A stretch of DNA of 64,000 nt. Origin: Atrichornis clamosus. Taxonomy: Eukaryota; Chordata; Aves; Passeriformes; Menuridae. The stretch is taken from contig WBMZ01004637.1 in NCBI GenBank assembly GCA_013400975.1, positions 62,001 through 126,000 on the forward strand, in the 5' to 3' direction. Below the pieces are notes generated by a model, which worked only from the letters and a program-made list of their open reading frames with translations, searched no databases and was not told where the DNA came from. How positions within the stretch are numbered: position 1 is the stretch's first letter; each line of letters begins with the position of its first letter. The position numbers and the translations under genes were made by a program. Below, in pieces: positions 11,490 through 24,644 of the stretch.

Positions 11490-11720
11490 TCGTTGGCATT
11501 TAGAGCCAGATGAGTGCTCAGCTGCCTTGAAAACAACGTGTAATGAAATTAATTGTTCTGTTCAAAAATAGTGTTGTAAGATCTACAGAAGTAATTAGAT
11601 TGCCACACCATTACTGTTAAGAAGCAATAATGTGTCTCTTACAAAGACATTAATCTGATAACTACCTTCATTAACAGAGATCAAGTATCGGAGTGTTTGG
11701 GGTTCGGTTTTTTTAGCTCC
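11490..11720. promoter_or_regulatory. Possible conserved non-coding element
   Basis: An AT-rich, low-CpG block with several homeodomain-type words (AAATTAATTG, GTAATTAGATT, CATTAATCTG) and no repeat signature. Its look is like vertebrate conserved enhancers. This is pattern recognition only, and alignment to other amniotes would decide it. Confidence 0.2.
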
Positions 11721-11858
11721 TTGATGCATGAAAAGTCCAGAAGTGGGACTACAACCCACAGGAGGTTCCTTTTATGGGGCTATCGAAGGTCACAACACTT
11801 TTGGAAGTGAGACCAAAATGTCTGATTCTCCCTTTCTCTCTCTAACATGGATATGCAT

Positions 11859-11896
11859 CTATATATACATATATATTTTAGAGAGATATATATATG
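11859..11896. repeat. AT-rich simple repeat with hairpin
   Basis: Alternating AT stretches flank TTTAGAGAG. The words CATATATAT (11868-11876) and ATATATATG (11888-11896) are perfect reverse complements around an 11-nt loop. Confidence 0.75.
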
Positions 11897-11899
11897 TGC

Positions 11900-14800
11900 A
11901 TGTGTGACATGGACTCTAAAGGAAGCTGCTAGGCTCCTAAGGACAGGGAACTTCTGCTACATTCCCTGCCCACTCTTAGCTGCCCCCTTATAATTGACAG
12001 AAAATTGTAGGTTTGCAGAATCCACACTTCCACCTCCTAGCTAATTCCCCAAGGTCAGGCATCAAAACACTCTGAGGTTATAATTTTTGAAAGATTACTA
12101 ATGTGTATTGTAGCTCTTGAAAAGTGACCAACTTTCCTTACGTGTAAGGATCAAAGAACAGCCCAACATCCTAAAGCTTGGATAAATTGCACAAGAAAAT
12201 GAGGATGGGAATAAATATGCTTGAAATGGAGGTGAGTAGAGTGTTAATAGCTACTTACCTTTCTACAGATGAAATCAGCAAATGTAGGTGTGCCTTACAA
12301 TGCTAAACCCAGATTATATTGGTCTTGGAAAACTCTCGGGTCTGTGAATTTCCATAAAATGAAATGAGCAACTGCTGTTAAACAAAAGAGTCTAAGATTA
12401 ACTCACAGCTCTGTTTTGTGAGGTGTATCACAGTTGAGAATGGATACATGCTGAATGTTTACAAAAAGATTTTCTTAACATAGCCTCATTGTCCATACTG
12501 TACCCACATCTCCACACAAAATCTTTCATAAAATAAATAAAACAAACCAGACTTTAGGTATTGTGACTTTGAAGGCAGTGTTAAATGTTTTTGACCAATG
12601 AACTGTTTTGCTGCTTTGGAAATAGAAGTTTAGGAAAGTGTTGACAGATAACTTCCTGGAGCAGACACTTTAAAAAAATTTACCTTTTCTTCTTTGCTTT
12701 TATGCTGTACTTTCAGACACTGCTAAAGCCAGCTGTGATATGCTTTTGTGTACCTATGAACTTTTCTGTAAACATGCACTTATTGGAAACAAAGGATTTT
12801 TACTTTATGAAGACTGAAATTTCTGACCTTTCTGCATAAACATTTCCAGAAGAGGTATTTTTTCTAACTCAGAAAATATCTCTCCCAGTTTTTGTTGGTT
12901 TCTTTCTCCCTCTGTAGGCATCCCCTCATGGCCTTGCTAAAGTGGAATTCTCACTGTTCCTGGTAGTGCGGATCCAGACTTTGCAGCACTAAAATATTCC
13001 ACGAATAATGATTAAAAGAGCTGCACTCTCTCTTCTGCTCTCTCAAACGAAGATCTTGCATGGAGAACACACTTATCTGCAGACTGTGATCTTGGATTTC
13101 TAGGTTGACAGTATTAAAGAACATCAGTCAAAATCTGATCATTGAAACTGAAAACTTTAATTTTTTTTTCCTTAGTTTGGTTATGACCAAGTAGAAGTGA
13201 ACCCACCCCAATGGCTTTGGTCCTCTATGGAGTACAGAAGTGGTGGAGAGGGGGAGGTTTGCAAAAGGATGGGCCCTGGGGAGTAGATCATGTTGTTTTT
13301 CTGTGTAGAGCTGGATGCAGCTGCAGCTTAAGAAAAACAGATCAGAAAAGCCCCAGTGGTTTGCACAAGGCTTCCACCCAAGGTGAGGGAATCCTCATGA
13401 GATCATCTGGGTTTTCCGTTGTTTGGTACATTTTTTTTAACTGTGAATTCCTGACTCACCCATTTTTGTGTGACCTAAAAATCTGACTGATGCTGTTTAC
13501 TAGAGACAAACAGCTTGATAATTCAAATCTCGCCAAAGCTAGTAATTGAAAAGAGTTCCTCTGAAGTCTTTCTTTGATACAGCCTATGTGAAATGAGTTT
13601 GTCATTTTTACCCAACCCTTAAATCCTGGCATAACTGAATTAAGGCTAATTTGCAAAACATTCCAGACAGGAATAAATCTTTACTGGACAAAAGGGCAGG
13701 GAAGTGTAATACATATTATCTAGAGAAAAATACAAAGACTTCAAGAGCCTGCCTTGGTTAGGCTGTCAAAGTGGAAGCTGGAAAGGGAAGACTGCTTTCT
13801 GTGCTGGGCTGTGAAACACCAGCAAGGGAAGACTATGTGAAAAAGAGATAGGTCAACACCTGCTGCTGGTCATAAATCTGGCAAGGAAATAAGAGAGAAG
13901 TTGATGACAACTAGAGTAGTGGAAGAGGTTTATAGGAATGAAAAATCCTAAGTCGTTTTAAGACAGTATCAGGTCTATCTCTGGAGAGTCTGTGATGTGT
14001 CTGGCTCTAGCACATGCTGTGTTCCCAGTGGAGCAGGTATGATTAGTTGGAAGACACTCTCAACCTTAATTTGGAAGTAGTCACAGATGAGCACCTCTCA
14101 TCTTCTCTAAAGTAGATAAATTCCAAATGCCAGTGTTTTTTCTACAGGAAATGAACCTCCTTACAGAGAGTATTTTTTTCTACTCTGCTCATAGATATTT
14201 AATATTGGTGGATTATGCGGGAAATGGACTACAGAAAGGGGCCAACTTCACATGTACCTTCAAATTAGCATCTCCCAGGGCCACCATCATAAACAGCGTG
14301 CTGCGCAACAGGGTCCATTACTCTGACATTCCTCAGCATGTCTTCATTTCTTTTATGTACTTATTCTCATCCAAATAACTGAATCCTCATTTGTTTTGCA
14401 ATCATGTTTGTGGAGCAGTATCAGGAAGTCTGACGTCAGGTTCTCTGGGTTGGGTGCACTGTACACTCCAGTTTTTCCAAACTACTTGCCACACTTCAGC
14501 AGGAGAACTCAGAGAGGGGTTCATCATCAGAATGAGGGTAAGGAGTGCCAAAATTGTACCTGCAAACAAGCAATGAAGATAGAGGGGAACATGAACTAAA
14601 TCACAGGCACACACAGTTATGTGGAAGGTAAGGGAGATTTTTGAGGATAATGAGGACCCTGTACAGGCAAACAGATGCAAGACTGTTTTCAAAAGGGCTA
14701 GTCAAGGAACAAGGAATAGTCTAAGGAAGTTCAGATGCCCTCTCAGTTCTATTTTTCACAATTCAGTGATTTCTGTGACTGGTTTTGAAAGGGTAGCTGG

Positions 14801-16950
14801 TGTCAGACAAGTCAGACTGCAGGGGTGCAGAGGAATATGGATACCATTCATACTATTACCAGGAATAGTAGGCAAAGGGCAATCACTCTCAAACACGGGC
14901 AAAGAAATGTCAAGGGCAGGAGTACTGTAGAAGACTATTAGAAATCACAGTTGTCTTTAGACAAAGCTGTGAGGTGACTAATTATGGCATAGTACCATGT
15001 ACAGATCGAAACACCCTATGTCCACAGAGAACAGTAACTCATCTGACTATTCCCAAGTCCCACAAACACTGAGCCAACGAGTGTGATAGACAGGAGCAAA
15101 GGGGAGATGCTGCAGTCACTGCTGTGTCTCTGTTCAGGCAGAAGCATGTCTGCAAAGGGTGTAGTCCAGTCATGAACTCAGAAGCATGTTTGTACCCGTG
15201 CTCATTTATTCATCATCAACAGCATGTTGCAAACAATCATAAGAATGCCAGCTCCTTGCCAAGACGGAGAGATTTCTCATGCCTGTCACTTGAGCTGGGT
15301 ACAGCAATAACAGTACCAGATTCCAGCTGTGTGCCACATACAGCTCAGTGTGAGTTTCACATCATGGGAGCATTTGTTGTGGTCCCATTCACCTGAGTGC
15401 AGCTAACACATGAGCAGCACACCAGGTCCTGGGACAGCTCACCCTGGTGAGGTATCAGACCGACTGGCGGCAAACAGCCTTGCTGCCTCAGGCACAACGT
15501 GACACCTGAGTGCAGGCACTGAAAGGCATTAATTGGCAGCAACGCTAAAGACATGCAAGAAGCTGATACAATCATGATGTATCTTGTCAACCATGTGCAT
15601 TCATACAGTTAATAGGAAAGCCTACAATCAGCTCCTGCTGCTGTGCTTGTTACTCATTTGTAGCACGGCCACACTTTGCCATTCATAAAAAAGGCCAGGA
15701 TTTTACTGTGCTAAGAGATGTACAGAGAGCAAAAAAGGTGGCTCCTATCCACAAATACTTCTCATCTAACTGCTTAGTGAAATGTCACCATCCATATAAA
15801 GCCATTTGCTGAGCAGTACGTCTGGCATCTCCACAGTCTGCTAGGCAACATGACCATCAGCTTTGCAATGCCCAAGAGCTTGCACTGTTAAAGAGAATAT
15901 TCAGCCAACCTCTCTCACATAAACACTGCTCTTTGTCAACTACCTGTTGTTCTAGATTATCGAGCTTTTTGTATATATTTTCATATGACGTGTATTAAAA
16001 TTGATACTTGACTGAAGTAGCAGGTGCAGATATTTTACAGAACTAACCCTACAAGTGGTTTCTCTGTTTTCAGCCACTAAAAACTGACTAACAAACTCAT
16101 ATTACTTGATACTCCTGCGAAGGGGTGGAAGTCTCATGTGTGTTGGAAGAGTTGAGCAGTGTCCATGCTACGGGCCTCCCAACCTGCCTGTTCTGTAACT
16201 TTCAGTCCATTTTCTGCTCCAAAAGTTACTCATTTTCTTCCCCAAAACTTTCACTTGATTTGTTGTTCTTCCTCATCATCCAGAGGGTCCCATTTTTCTT
16301 CCCTTTTCTCTTTCCCTTCCTTGTCATAGACCAGAAGAGTTTAGGGACTTCTGTGGGAAGTGCCAAAGGCAAATCCCAAGGCAGGGTGTAGGAGCTCAGG
16401 TGGTGTTTCAAGATCTCAGCAGCAGACCCAGCCCCAACAGAAAGGACCAGGAACCATGGCTGCCTTCCTGCCTGCAGGGGTGAACAGGGGGCCTGAGAAA
16501 AGGCACTCCTGGCCATCTGTTAGAAGTCATGAAGCAGTTAAATACTTAGCAGAGGAAGGGGAAAGAGGAAGATGAAGGGCACAAAGGATCTTGGCACGGC
16601 ATCAAAAACTTCATTAGGGTAGAGCATCATGGTTGAAGAGCCTTGTTCATTTTGTCACAGCTCTCCCCAACACGACTGTTTAAAGATCTAGAGCTTCACT
16701 GATGAGACAGCAAAAGTTCAAAAAGTGAGGAAGGAGGAGCTGGTCAGGGAGGTGCCCTTTGGAATAGAAAGGCAGGAACAGCAAGAACAACTTGAGGGCA
16801 AGTTCTCACTGGAGGCATGAGGCACAAACTCTCTGGAAAAGAAATGCTGGATGCAAAGCACACATGAATATGTATTGTTGAGATCAAGCAGACAGAAGAG
16901 GAAGGCATATCCAGCTATTACCACAGGAAAATCCATCAAGGGTGGGATAC
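11900..16950. other. Non-coding unique sequence
   Basis: I see no gene or transposon. A weak candidate exon is listed at 13309-13382. Frames of 60 to 103 codons are scattered on both strands without domains. Confidence 0.55.
13309..13382 (+). other. Weak candidate exon
   Basis: An acceptor tract (TTGTTTTTCTGTGTAG) precedes 74 nt that end CCAAG|GTGAGG. One frame is open and encodes a short cysteine- and lysine-containing peptide that I do not recognise. Moderate splice signals are the only support. Confidence 0.15.
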
Positions 16951-16952
16951 TT

Positions 16953-16976
16953 CCCCACCCATCCCCACCCCTACCC
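16953..16976 (-). other. Strong G-quadruplex motif
   Basis: The minus strand has five G-runs (3, 4, 4, 3 and 4 residues) within 24 nt, separated by loops of only 1 or 2 nt. Short loops and a spare fifth run favour a stable parallel quadruplex. The plus strand is the matching C-rich i-motif-type sequence. Confidence 0.8.
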
Positions 16977-17459
16977 ATCACCAGCATGACTCTGACAGTG
17001 TCAGTATGTTTTTTCCTACTCCGGACGGATTTCTTACTGTATCAAGAACACTGCAGCAAAACCAGCTCAGAAAAATTAATTAGAATTGGACACACTTAAT
17101 AGTGTTGTGGCAGAAAACAGACTCAGCAAGGAGACGTGGTGCTCTGAAGTTTGTCTGGATGTCTCCAACTCTCACAACATTCAGGGTAGGATGAGCTCCT
17201 GCCACCCTTATTCACGTTGACATGTTTTACTTCAAGAGCAGTCTTGCTGCTGCCAGCAGTCCGGAGGTGCAACACTTACCCCAAGCACTGCGAAAACCAG
17301 CCAGCAAGGGCGATATTCTTTGTCGATGCAAAGGCAGAAACACCTCCTCTGAAGTGAATGGCACTATAGCCCTGTGTTTTTCTATGAGGAAGCCAGACTG
17401 CTGTTTAAAATACAAACTTGCCCTGGAGCTCTTTCAGTCATTCATCCCTGGAATATGAA

Positions 17460-17720
17460 TCTGGACATTTCCTGGACAGTGTAGCCCAGCGGCAGTAGCG
17501 GCGGCCAGCAACTGCACTTGATGAAGCAGTGGAACAGCTGAATCAAACATATTCAAATATGTGTAATGAAAATATTCCACCTCATCTTTTTCCCGTGCTG
17601 AAAGCTATGCAATTATCTTTTTTAATAGTTTTTCATACCTTCAATAAAAATAACCATTAAAAAAATTTAGCAAACCTGGAGAATTGCTTTGGAAAACACC
17701 TTAATTGATATTCAGAAGTC
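17460..17720. promoter_or_regulatory. Possible conserved non-coding element
   Basis: A unique block that changes from a CpG-containing start (GCGGCAGTAGCGGCGG) to AT-rich sequence with words such as ATTCAAATATG, CAATTATC and CTTAATTGAT. It has no repeat signature or long frame. It resembles conserved regulatory DNA, but this is untested. Confidence 0.2.
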
Positions 17721-20700
17721 AATTTTCATAGTTTTTTATCAAAGCTGGTATGAAGGAATTATCTCCTGTGGTCAGTCAGGGACTGACACATTCTCATATT
17801 TTTTTTTTCTTTTAAAAAGATAGAGCTTTGAGATTGAATTCAGTGTAATTCTCCAGATAATTGTTGGATTGGGTAGCCATTCCATCCAATAAACATGTAG
17901 AAATTGTAATTGATATTTTATAATTAAAGTCCAAAGTGAGAAGGAATAGTAATAATTAGTGGGGAAAGTACATAATAAGGTAAGAAATTACATTATAGCT
18001 GAGAGATTTCCTTTAGGCAAAGGAAACATATTGCCCTCAAGTTTTCTTAAAGCAAAATCAGTTTCTTGCTTTTTTGGGAGTGGTTTTTGTGGTGTTTTTT
18101 CTTTCGAAGCACACTTCACATTCCCGTAACCACTAAAGGGATGATGCATTTGTCTGAGGAAGAGTTAATAGTCTCATTTGTATTGTCTTATTCCCAAATG
18201 TCCCAAACAGAAGCTAGTAATTCTCACTGCTAAGTGTTGTGCAAATGCAGAGCAGAAGAGAGCACCTGTCCCTCTGGGCTTCCCAGACAACCTGATATCT
18301 CAAAACACAGAGCAGGCTGTGACTACCAATAAGAATGTTTCAACTTCTACCTCTAAAGGTTTTACTTTCCTTCCTTTCCCTCATAAAAAAAAACCTGGCA
18401 AAATTCAGATGGATGTGATGACCAGGCAGGATCTGTAGCATGGACTGTAATGCCTGGCCTGGCACAGGGCAGTGCAGCAATCTAAAGACAGTGGATCCCC
18501 GGGCAGATATATTCTGGGCTTGGGCATAATGGTGTCCCCACAGGGCATCTCACACATCTGGAGTTCTTGCAAACCTGTTTCTGGAAAGGTCTCCATGAAC
18601 CATGAGAAAACACATAGTGTCAAACCGTTTTCACCACCAGCTCTTCTGGTGACATCCTTCTGTTGTGGGAATGAGTTCCAGGGAGCAGATACTCCCCACT
18701 TCCATTCCTTGCTGTCTGAGCCTTCCGTACCACGTGACGGGTCCAGGGAGAGGAACAAAAAGGCTTACACTGGCAGCTATGTATTGCCTTGGGAACATGT
18801 CATTTCCACTTTGCAGGGTTCCTCAGACACCTGCTGGTGCCATTTATTCGTGTTTACTCCCTGTTACGCAGTACAGCAAACGGAAAATATGGCTTAAGAG
18901 CTCTCTCAAGAACACTTCTCAGAAATGGCTTCCCTTCATTCTTCTATTCTTTTTTATCTGACTTAGGGCATTCAGAGTGGTAACAAAGAAATTAAAAATT
19001 GAGAAGAATGTAGTACAAGAAAACTATTTTATTAAAGCTTTTAAAAAGTTCTTCCTAGCTCTGACATTTTTGCAGGCTGTTTAGTAATCTTTCTCCTTTT
19101 CCTCACACCCTCAACTGTCCTTAAGAAGCCCTTTCATACAGATTTCTTTCCATCACTAGAGATCCAACGTCTAAATAAATTTTGTTCTGTTGATTGAGGA
19201 AATTCTATGCTTCCCTGACACTCATGACTTTGGGCTCACCACCAATCCAATGCAAATCCAATCCACTTCACCATTTACTTCCCCTAATTTATCAAAGTTT
19301 GCCATTTTGAAATAATAACAGTAATGTATTTAGAAAACTACTTGGAGGCTTTATTTTTTTAGCCTATCCACTTACAGAGACTGATTAAATGTAATCAAAT
19401 TATGAGCAACATTATCGGCTAATGCAACAATAATTTTCATATTATCTAGGAACAACGTAGGATTATGAGTCACACACAGTCTGAGGCCAAACTGTAAAAA
19501 ATGTGGTCATCCTGTTACACTGTGCTATACCACTGAAGTATCTGACAGTATTTCTCCCTAATAATACTGCAATCTCTGTACATTTCTAAGTGTAAGAAAT
19601 TGTCAGACCCACAGCACCATTCTGCTAAAACCTTTTCAGCTGTCCTTCTCTGAACTGAGTTTGACTTAAACAGATTCCTTTTTCACCATATTTTCTCTTC
19701 ATATTTCTTTCAGTCATATTTCTTGCATTGTTACAGCACTTCTGCATGACATTTTTCTTCATTTCTGCTGTTTCTCACCAATGCATGCTTTTCAAAATCT
19801 GTGTTACAATTTGGATGACTAGTGAGATGCATCTCTATTATCTTAATGCTCTCTAGTTTCATATCCTACACTTTTGGGCCTTTCTGTTAGTTCCTGAGTA
19901 TTCTGCCCACCAGTGCCATTGTCTAGTTTAATTTAGGATACAGATTTCTTTAGACAAAGACTCCCCAGTCACATACATCCACTTCTAGTTTCTTCATTTC
20001 CCAGGTTCTCTCTCCTCTGTTCTCCCTTCTGATTTCTGCCTGCAGGTCACACTGATCTCCAATTAGTTCTCAATTTAAGTAAACATGTGCGTAGCCAGAG
20101 CTTGCCCATTCAATGTCCACGTAGGCATGTATAGACAATAAGGTTGGGATTTCACAACCATGTTCACAAGCAGGCACCTGCATATGGCCTGTAGTTATAG
20201 CCAGTAGTAGTTAAGTCAAAACAACCACCAGAGCTCGAGGAATGATTCAGTTCTTCCTAAAATAGACATCCTAATATTTATTCAGTTGATTCAGTGTAGA
20301 TATCCGTCATCATTTTAGATGCTCTCTCATACCCCGTGTAGCACCTAGTGGCTATCCCAGAAGGCTGTGCATTCCCCATGATTCCTGCACCTCGTGAGTC
20401 TCAATGTCATGTGTGCAACTGGACTGGATCCTGACATTTGAGCTGAACTGTGTCCTTAGAGGCTGGTAGCTGAGTCACCTGCTGGCATCACTGCCTGTGA
20501 GGACTAGGGCTCAGCTGCCCACACTGTGCAACCTGTGCCACTTCACGTGTTTCTGTCTGACTCACAAGAAAGTCTGCAGGTCATGTCCCATACATGGAGG
20601 TCTGCGATGCCTTTCAGTCGCCCAGATGCTTACGTTCAGCTCTCTGAACCCTTGTCACAGCTCTCCACTGACTCCAGCGGAGACAGATGCCTGAGGACCT

Positions 20701-21799
20701 GTACCCACTGAGATGTGGGTGTCTCCAACCCAAAATGGGTCTTGCTCAGAGGTATGCAGTTGGGTAGGAAACCCTTCTCCTGCACTACTATCACCTCACC
20801 GAAGGGATCATGTAATATGCAGGAAGGGGTTCGTGATCAGCAAGGAAGAGAGAGATGTCAGAGGGATGTTGAAGTGCTTTCCATATGTGGTTGTTTTGTG
20901 TTTTTTCTCCGTACTGGAATCTGCTAATTACTGATAATTTAATTGGTTGAAATTCCCTGATATGAAACCACTTCCTTCTGCCCACAACAGATGGGTGACT
21001 CAAAAACTCCAGAGAATTTACACTATGTGAAGGAATTTTGATGTCCCAGAAACTTTGCCTCACTTTTCTTCTCCTGCTTGCTTATCTATTTTGATTTATT
21101 CTGTAAGTAATACTAAAAGAAGTTCCTGTCCAAATTTGCATCATTAAAAATATGGGAAAAGCATGAAAATTACTGTTTCTAAAGGAAGTCAGTAACCTAT
21201 AGCAGAGCCAAATGGGCATCTCACACAGAGATGGGGTTATACAAGGGAACAGTCTGCTTTTCAAGAAGGATTGCAGTTGCCTTTTGCCAAACAGAAGACA
21301 ACAATCAGCAAACTGGTTAGAGAAACCAGGGGCTTTTCATGGGCCATCTTTATTTAAAGAGTGGGCACGTGTGTCCAGGTGCAGGGGGGTTTGTTGATGC
21401 CCGGTGAAAGGCAGCTGGGTCACCTGTAAATCCACCATCACATCAGTTATCACGGTGACTCCGCCCACGAGAGAGGTCTGTCCCATGGTCCCCCATGTCA
21501 GCAGAAGCATCCACTGCAGCCCCACCACCTCAGTCCCCTGGGCCAGCCACCCCAGGCTCCTTGGCAGACACAGTCAGTCACCCCCATCAGCTGTGAAAGG
21601 TGGGTGAACCACACAAAGCAGACTGACCATGCACCAACATCTCTCTGTGCAAAGAAGCACTTCAGACTTCAGATGCTTCAAATATTCTGCAGTGAAAGCA
21701 GAAAGATAATTTAATATGAAAGTGGTTATTAAGAATGGTTTTGTGCCATTGAACAAAAGCTGAACTTTATCAAGAAAGTTTTACAGATATATGTTAATT
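17721..21799. other. Non-coding unique sequence
   Basis: I see no gene, RNA or transposon. The longest frames (141 codons at 18472-18897 plus, 117 at 18405-18758 minus) overlap on opposite strands, and neither has a recognisable domain. Confidence 0.55.
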
Positions 21800-22090
21800 A
21801 TTATGGATCCCTATCTACCTTCTTTTAATTTCTGATTCAAAATAATACAATCATCTAATTAGGGAGAACAAATAATGCTAGGTGACCGTGGCACACTGAA
21901 AATAATAAGTAATTTGTGGTCTAATTAAAACACTCCAAAAATGCTCAACTGATATAAACACATATAAATTATCAAGAATATTTGGAAATAATGAAAGATT
22001 TTTAGATGTAAGTTCTGTACTGAAGTGTCGAGGACAGAGCTGGCCTTATCTGGTAATTCATTTGCAGTGAATAATCTCACTGCCTCTACT
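21800..22090. promoter_or_regulatory. Possible conserved non-coding element
   Basis: An AT-rich block with two CTAATTA words (about 21857 and 21921), several AATAATA words and a GATA-like CTTATCTGG. No repeat or frame explains it. Clustered homeodomain words are common in developmental enhancers but also arise in AT-rich DNA by chance. Confidence 0.22.
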
Positions 22091-23489
22091 GATTGAACAC
22101 CTCTGCATGGTCAACAAGGACAGACAAAAGGACAAAACAAAGGAAGTCTGTGTTCATTCAAATATCAGCTGACAAAAAATGCTAAGATGCTGAGTTTTCC
22201 TTGGAAATGTGAAACAAATGTTCAGTGATGACCGGTATCAGTAAGGGAGAAAATGCAAATAAGTGCATTGATTGCGACTTTGAAGTTTAAGAGACTTAGC
22301 CAAAAATGAAAGTATATTTCTGATGCCAGACAAGGGGCAAACCCATTTTTGTTAAGACTTGCATCAGCAGGTTGGAAATTTTATGAAACTAGGCTTTTAT
22401 CTTTGAAATACCCAGACACTGAATGCCACTGAGGTCACTCTAACATGTAACTGACAGCAGGATAAATTCCTCTGTCAAATTTTAATCTGATTTAAATTGA
22501 TATTTCAGAGACCAGGTACCTAAATCCCTATTTTTAAAAATGGCCTTAAAACTTTAATCCTTCCCTCAATTACAGCATTTCAAACTGGCTTCAGAGTGGT
22601 TATTTTGGATTTACATTAGCACAAGTGCGATTAGAATCGGAGCCAGAGGCAGTTCGTACTCCATGCAGTTCTCGACAGCAGAAATACAAGGGTTGAAGCA
22701 CACTGTAGAGTGAAATAGCTTGACTTTTTCATGAATTTTCATCTTATATATCTTAAATTATAAGATATTTTGAATGTATGTCCCTTTCTGTTTATTCACA
22801 TAACTAAATAAAAACATTAGTTACCATCCAGATCATATTATTTAGTTTTCCACCCTTCTTAGTTAAAAAATCCCAGCAATAACAACAAAAAAATTGACCG
22901 AAACAAGCTTTAATCACTTGATAGCTTGATCCAAGGTGTTTCTTTCTGTTATTTACAGATATTACTGTCTGGAACTTTAAAAGGAGAAGAAACCTATTGA
23001 AAGTAGTAAAGAAAGGTGAACGTAATGGTTTATGTAGAGGTCATAGGACAAAGAAATTGTAAGGTTATGAAGAATGTCATGGTATATTGACGGCTCTCAT
23101 GGGAATTAATCAAGTGACAGAAAGTCTGTAAAAGGCCATAGAATCTTTCTTCTCAGTTCATGGTGGGATCAATTATTTCTCTGTGCTCTCTGCTAGGTGT
23201 TTCTCTTATCTGTTCTTCAAAACCTCTTCCGTGTCAAGTATTCTAGAGGTACTTTCACAGTATATTTCTGTTTGCCTATGACATTTGTCCTTGGAGATTT
23301 TCTAATCCCACCACAGCTTTCACTTAAATGTTTAGCTAGCAGTACTCCTGGTGCCTTATATACGGGCTGAACCATTTGTCTCCAGAGAACTATAAAATTC
23401 AAATAAACGCCATTATCTGTTTTCCATCTCAATTAATCTGAATTAAGTGGCTTAATTCAGAATTGGAAAACTGCATAGGCTACCAAGAA
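22091..23489. other. Non-coding unique sequence
   Basis: No gene or transposon is recognised. A local CpG-containing patch at about 22628-22675 (GTGCGATTAGAATCGG) stands out slightly in AT-rich surroundings. Confidence 0.5.
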
Positions 23490-24644
23490 TGTCTTTCCTA
23501 GATTATCTACCATAAAAAGCCAAGGTTTCCCCAGGCTTTTGATACGGCTTCCCACAGGCTCCTCCCAGAGAAACTGATGCATTAGGCTGGAGACAAGGGG
23601 TCTGTGCAGTGGGTGGGCACTGGTTCCCCGGTTACACCCAGAGGGTGCTGGCAAATCCTTTTAACTGGAAGCTGCCACAAGTGGGGCCCCCCAGGAACTG
23701 ATATTGGGCCCAACGCTGATTAATATCTTCATAAGTGATCTGAGTGATGGGATCAAGTCCACCCTGAGGGAGTTTGTCAATGGTACCAAACTGTGAGGGC
23801 AAGCAAACACCTGGGAAGGAAGAACCACCCTGCAGGAAGACCCGGACAGGCTGTAAGAGTGGGCTGGCAAGAACCTTATGAAGTTCAACAAGGACAAATG
23901 TCATGTCTTGCACGTGAGAAAATATAATCCAGGAGTGCAGCACGAGCTGGGATCTGCCTGACTGGGAGCAGCAGTGGAAAGGGACCTGGGGTCCCAGTGG
24001 ACAGCAAGCTCAGTGTGAGTGAGCATGTGCTGCTGTGGCAAAGAAAGCCAATGGATGCTCGGCTGCATCAACACGGGCACCACCAGCAGAGAGAAACAAA
24101 CCTTTATCCCACTCTACTCAGGGCTTGTCAGGCCACACCTGGAACACTGTGTTCAGTTTTGGTCCCTGCTATGCAGCAAAGATCAGGACAGCCTGGAGAA
24201 GATCCAGGGAAGAACCAAAACTATGATCAAAGGACTGGGATGTTTTCTATGGAAAGTCTGAGAAAACTGTATTTCTTAATCCTTGAGGCTTAGGTGAGAC
24301 CTTATCAATGTATTAAATACTGTTCCCATATTTAAAGGGTGACTACAAAGAAGTTGAATACTCCCTTTTTCCAAAGAGTCACATGGAAGACACAAAGGGT
24401 AATGGGTATAAGTTACTCCTGGGAAGGTTCTGGCAGGACACGAGGAAAATATTTCACAATGAGAACAATCGACTACTGAAATAACCTCCTCATGGAAGTG
24501 GTGGATTTCCCAAAATTGGACACGGTTAAGATTTCTCTGGACAGGTTGCTCGGCCATATTGTCTAGACTGTGCATCTGTCAAGAAAGAATGGACCAGATG
24601 TGGTCCTTTCCAACACGGTATTCTATAATTCCATGATTCTATGA
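23490..24644 (+). mobile_element. CR1 LINE, 5'-truncated 3' portion
   Basis: This is a decayed copy of the chicken repeat 1 (CR1) non-LTR retrotransposon, sense on the plus strand. It starts inside the reverse-transcriptase part of ORF2, at sequence matching the region after the FSKAFD motif (GGCTTTTGATACGGCTTCCC). It continues through GGGCCCAACGCTGATTAATATC, CCTTATGAAGTTCAACAAGG and CAGGCCACACCTGGAACACTG. It then crosses the 3' UTR and ends in three 8-bp tail units (ATTCTATA, ATTCCATG, ATTCTATG at 24620-24643). Stops and indels break the frame, so it is inactive. 5' truncation with a complete 3' end is normal for CR1. The boundary at the 5' side is approximate. Open frames on either strand within it are remnants or antisense shadows of the element. 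Confidence 0.93.
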
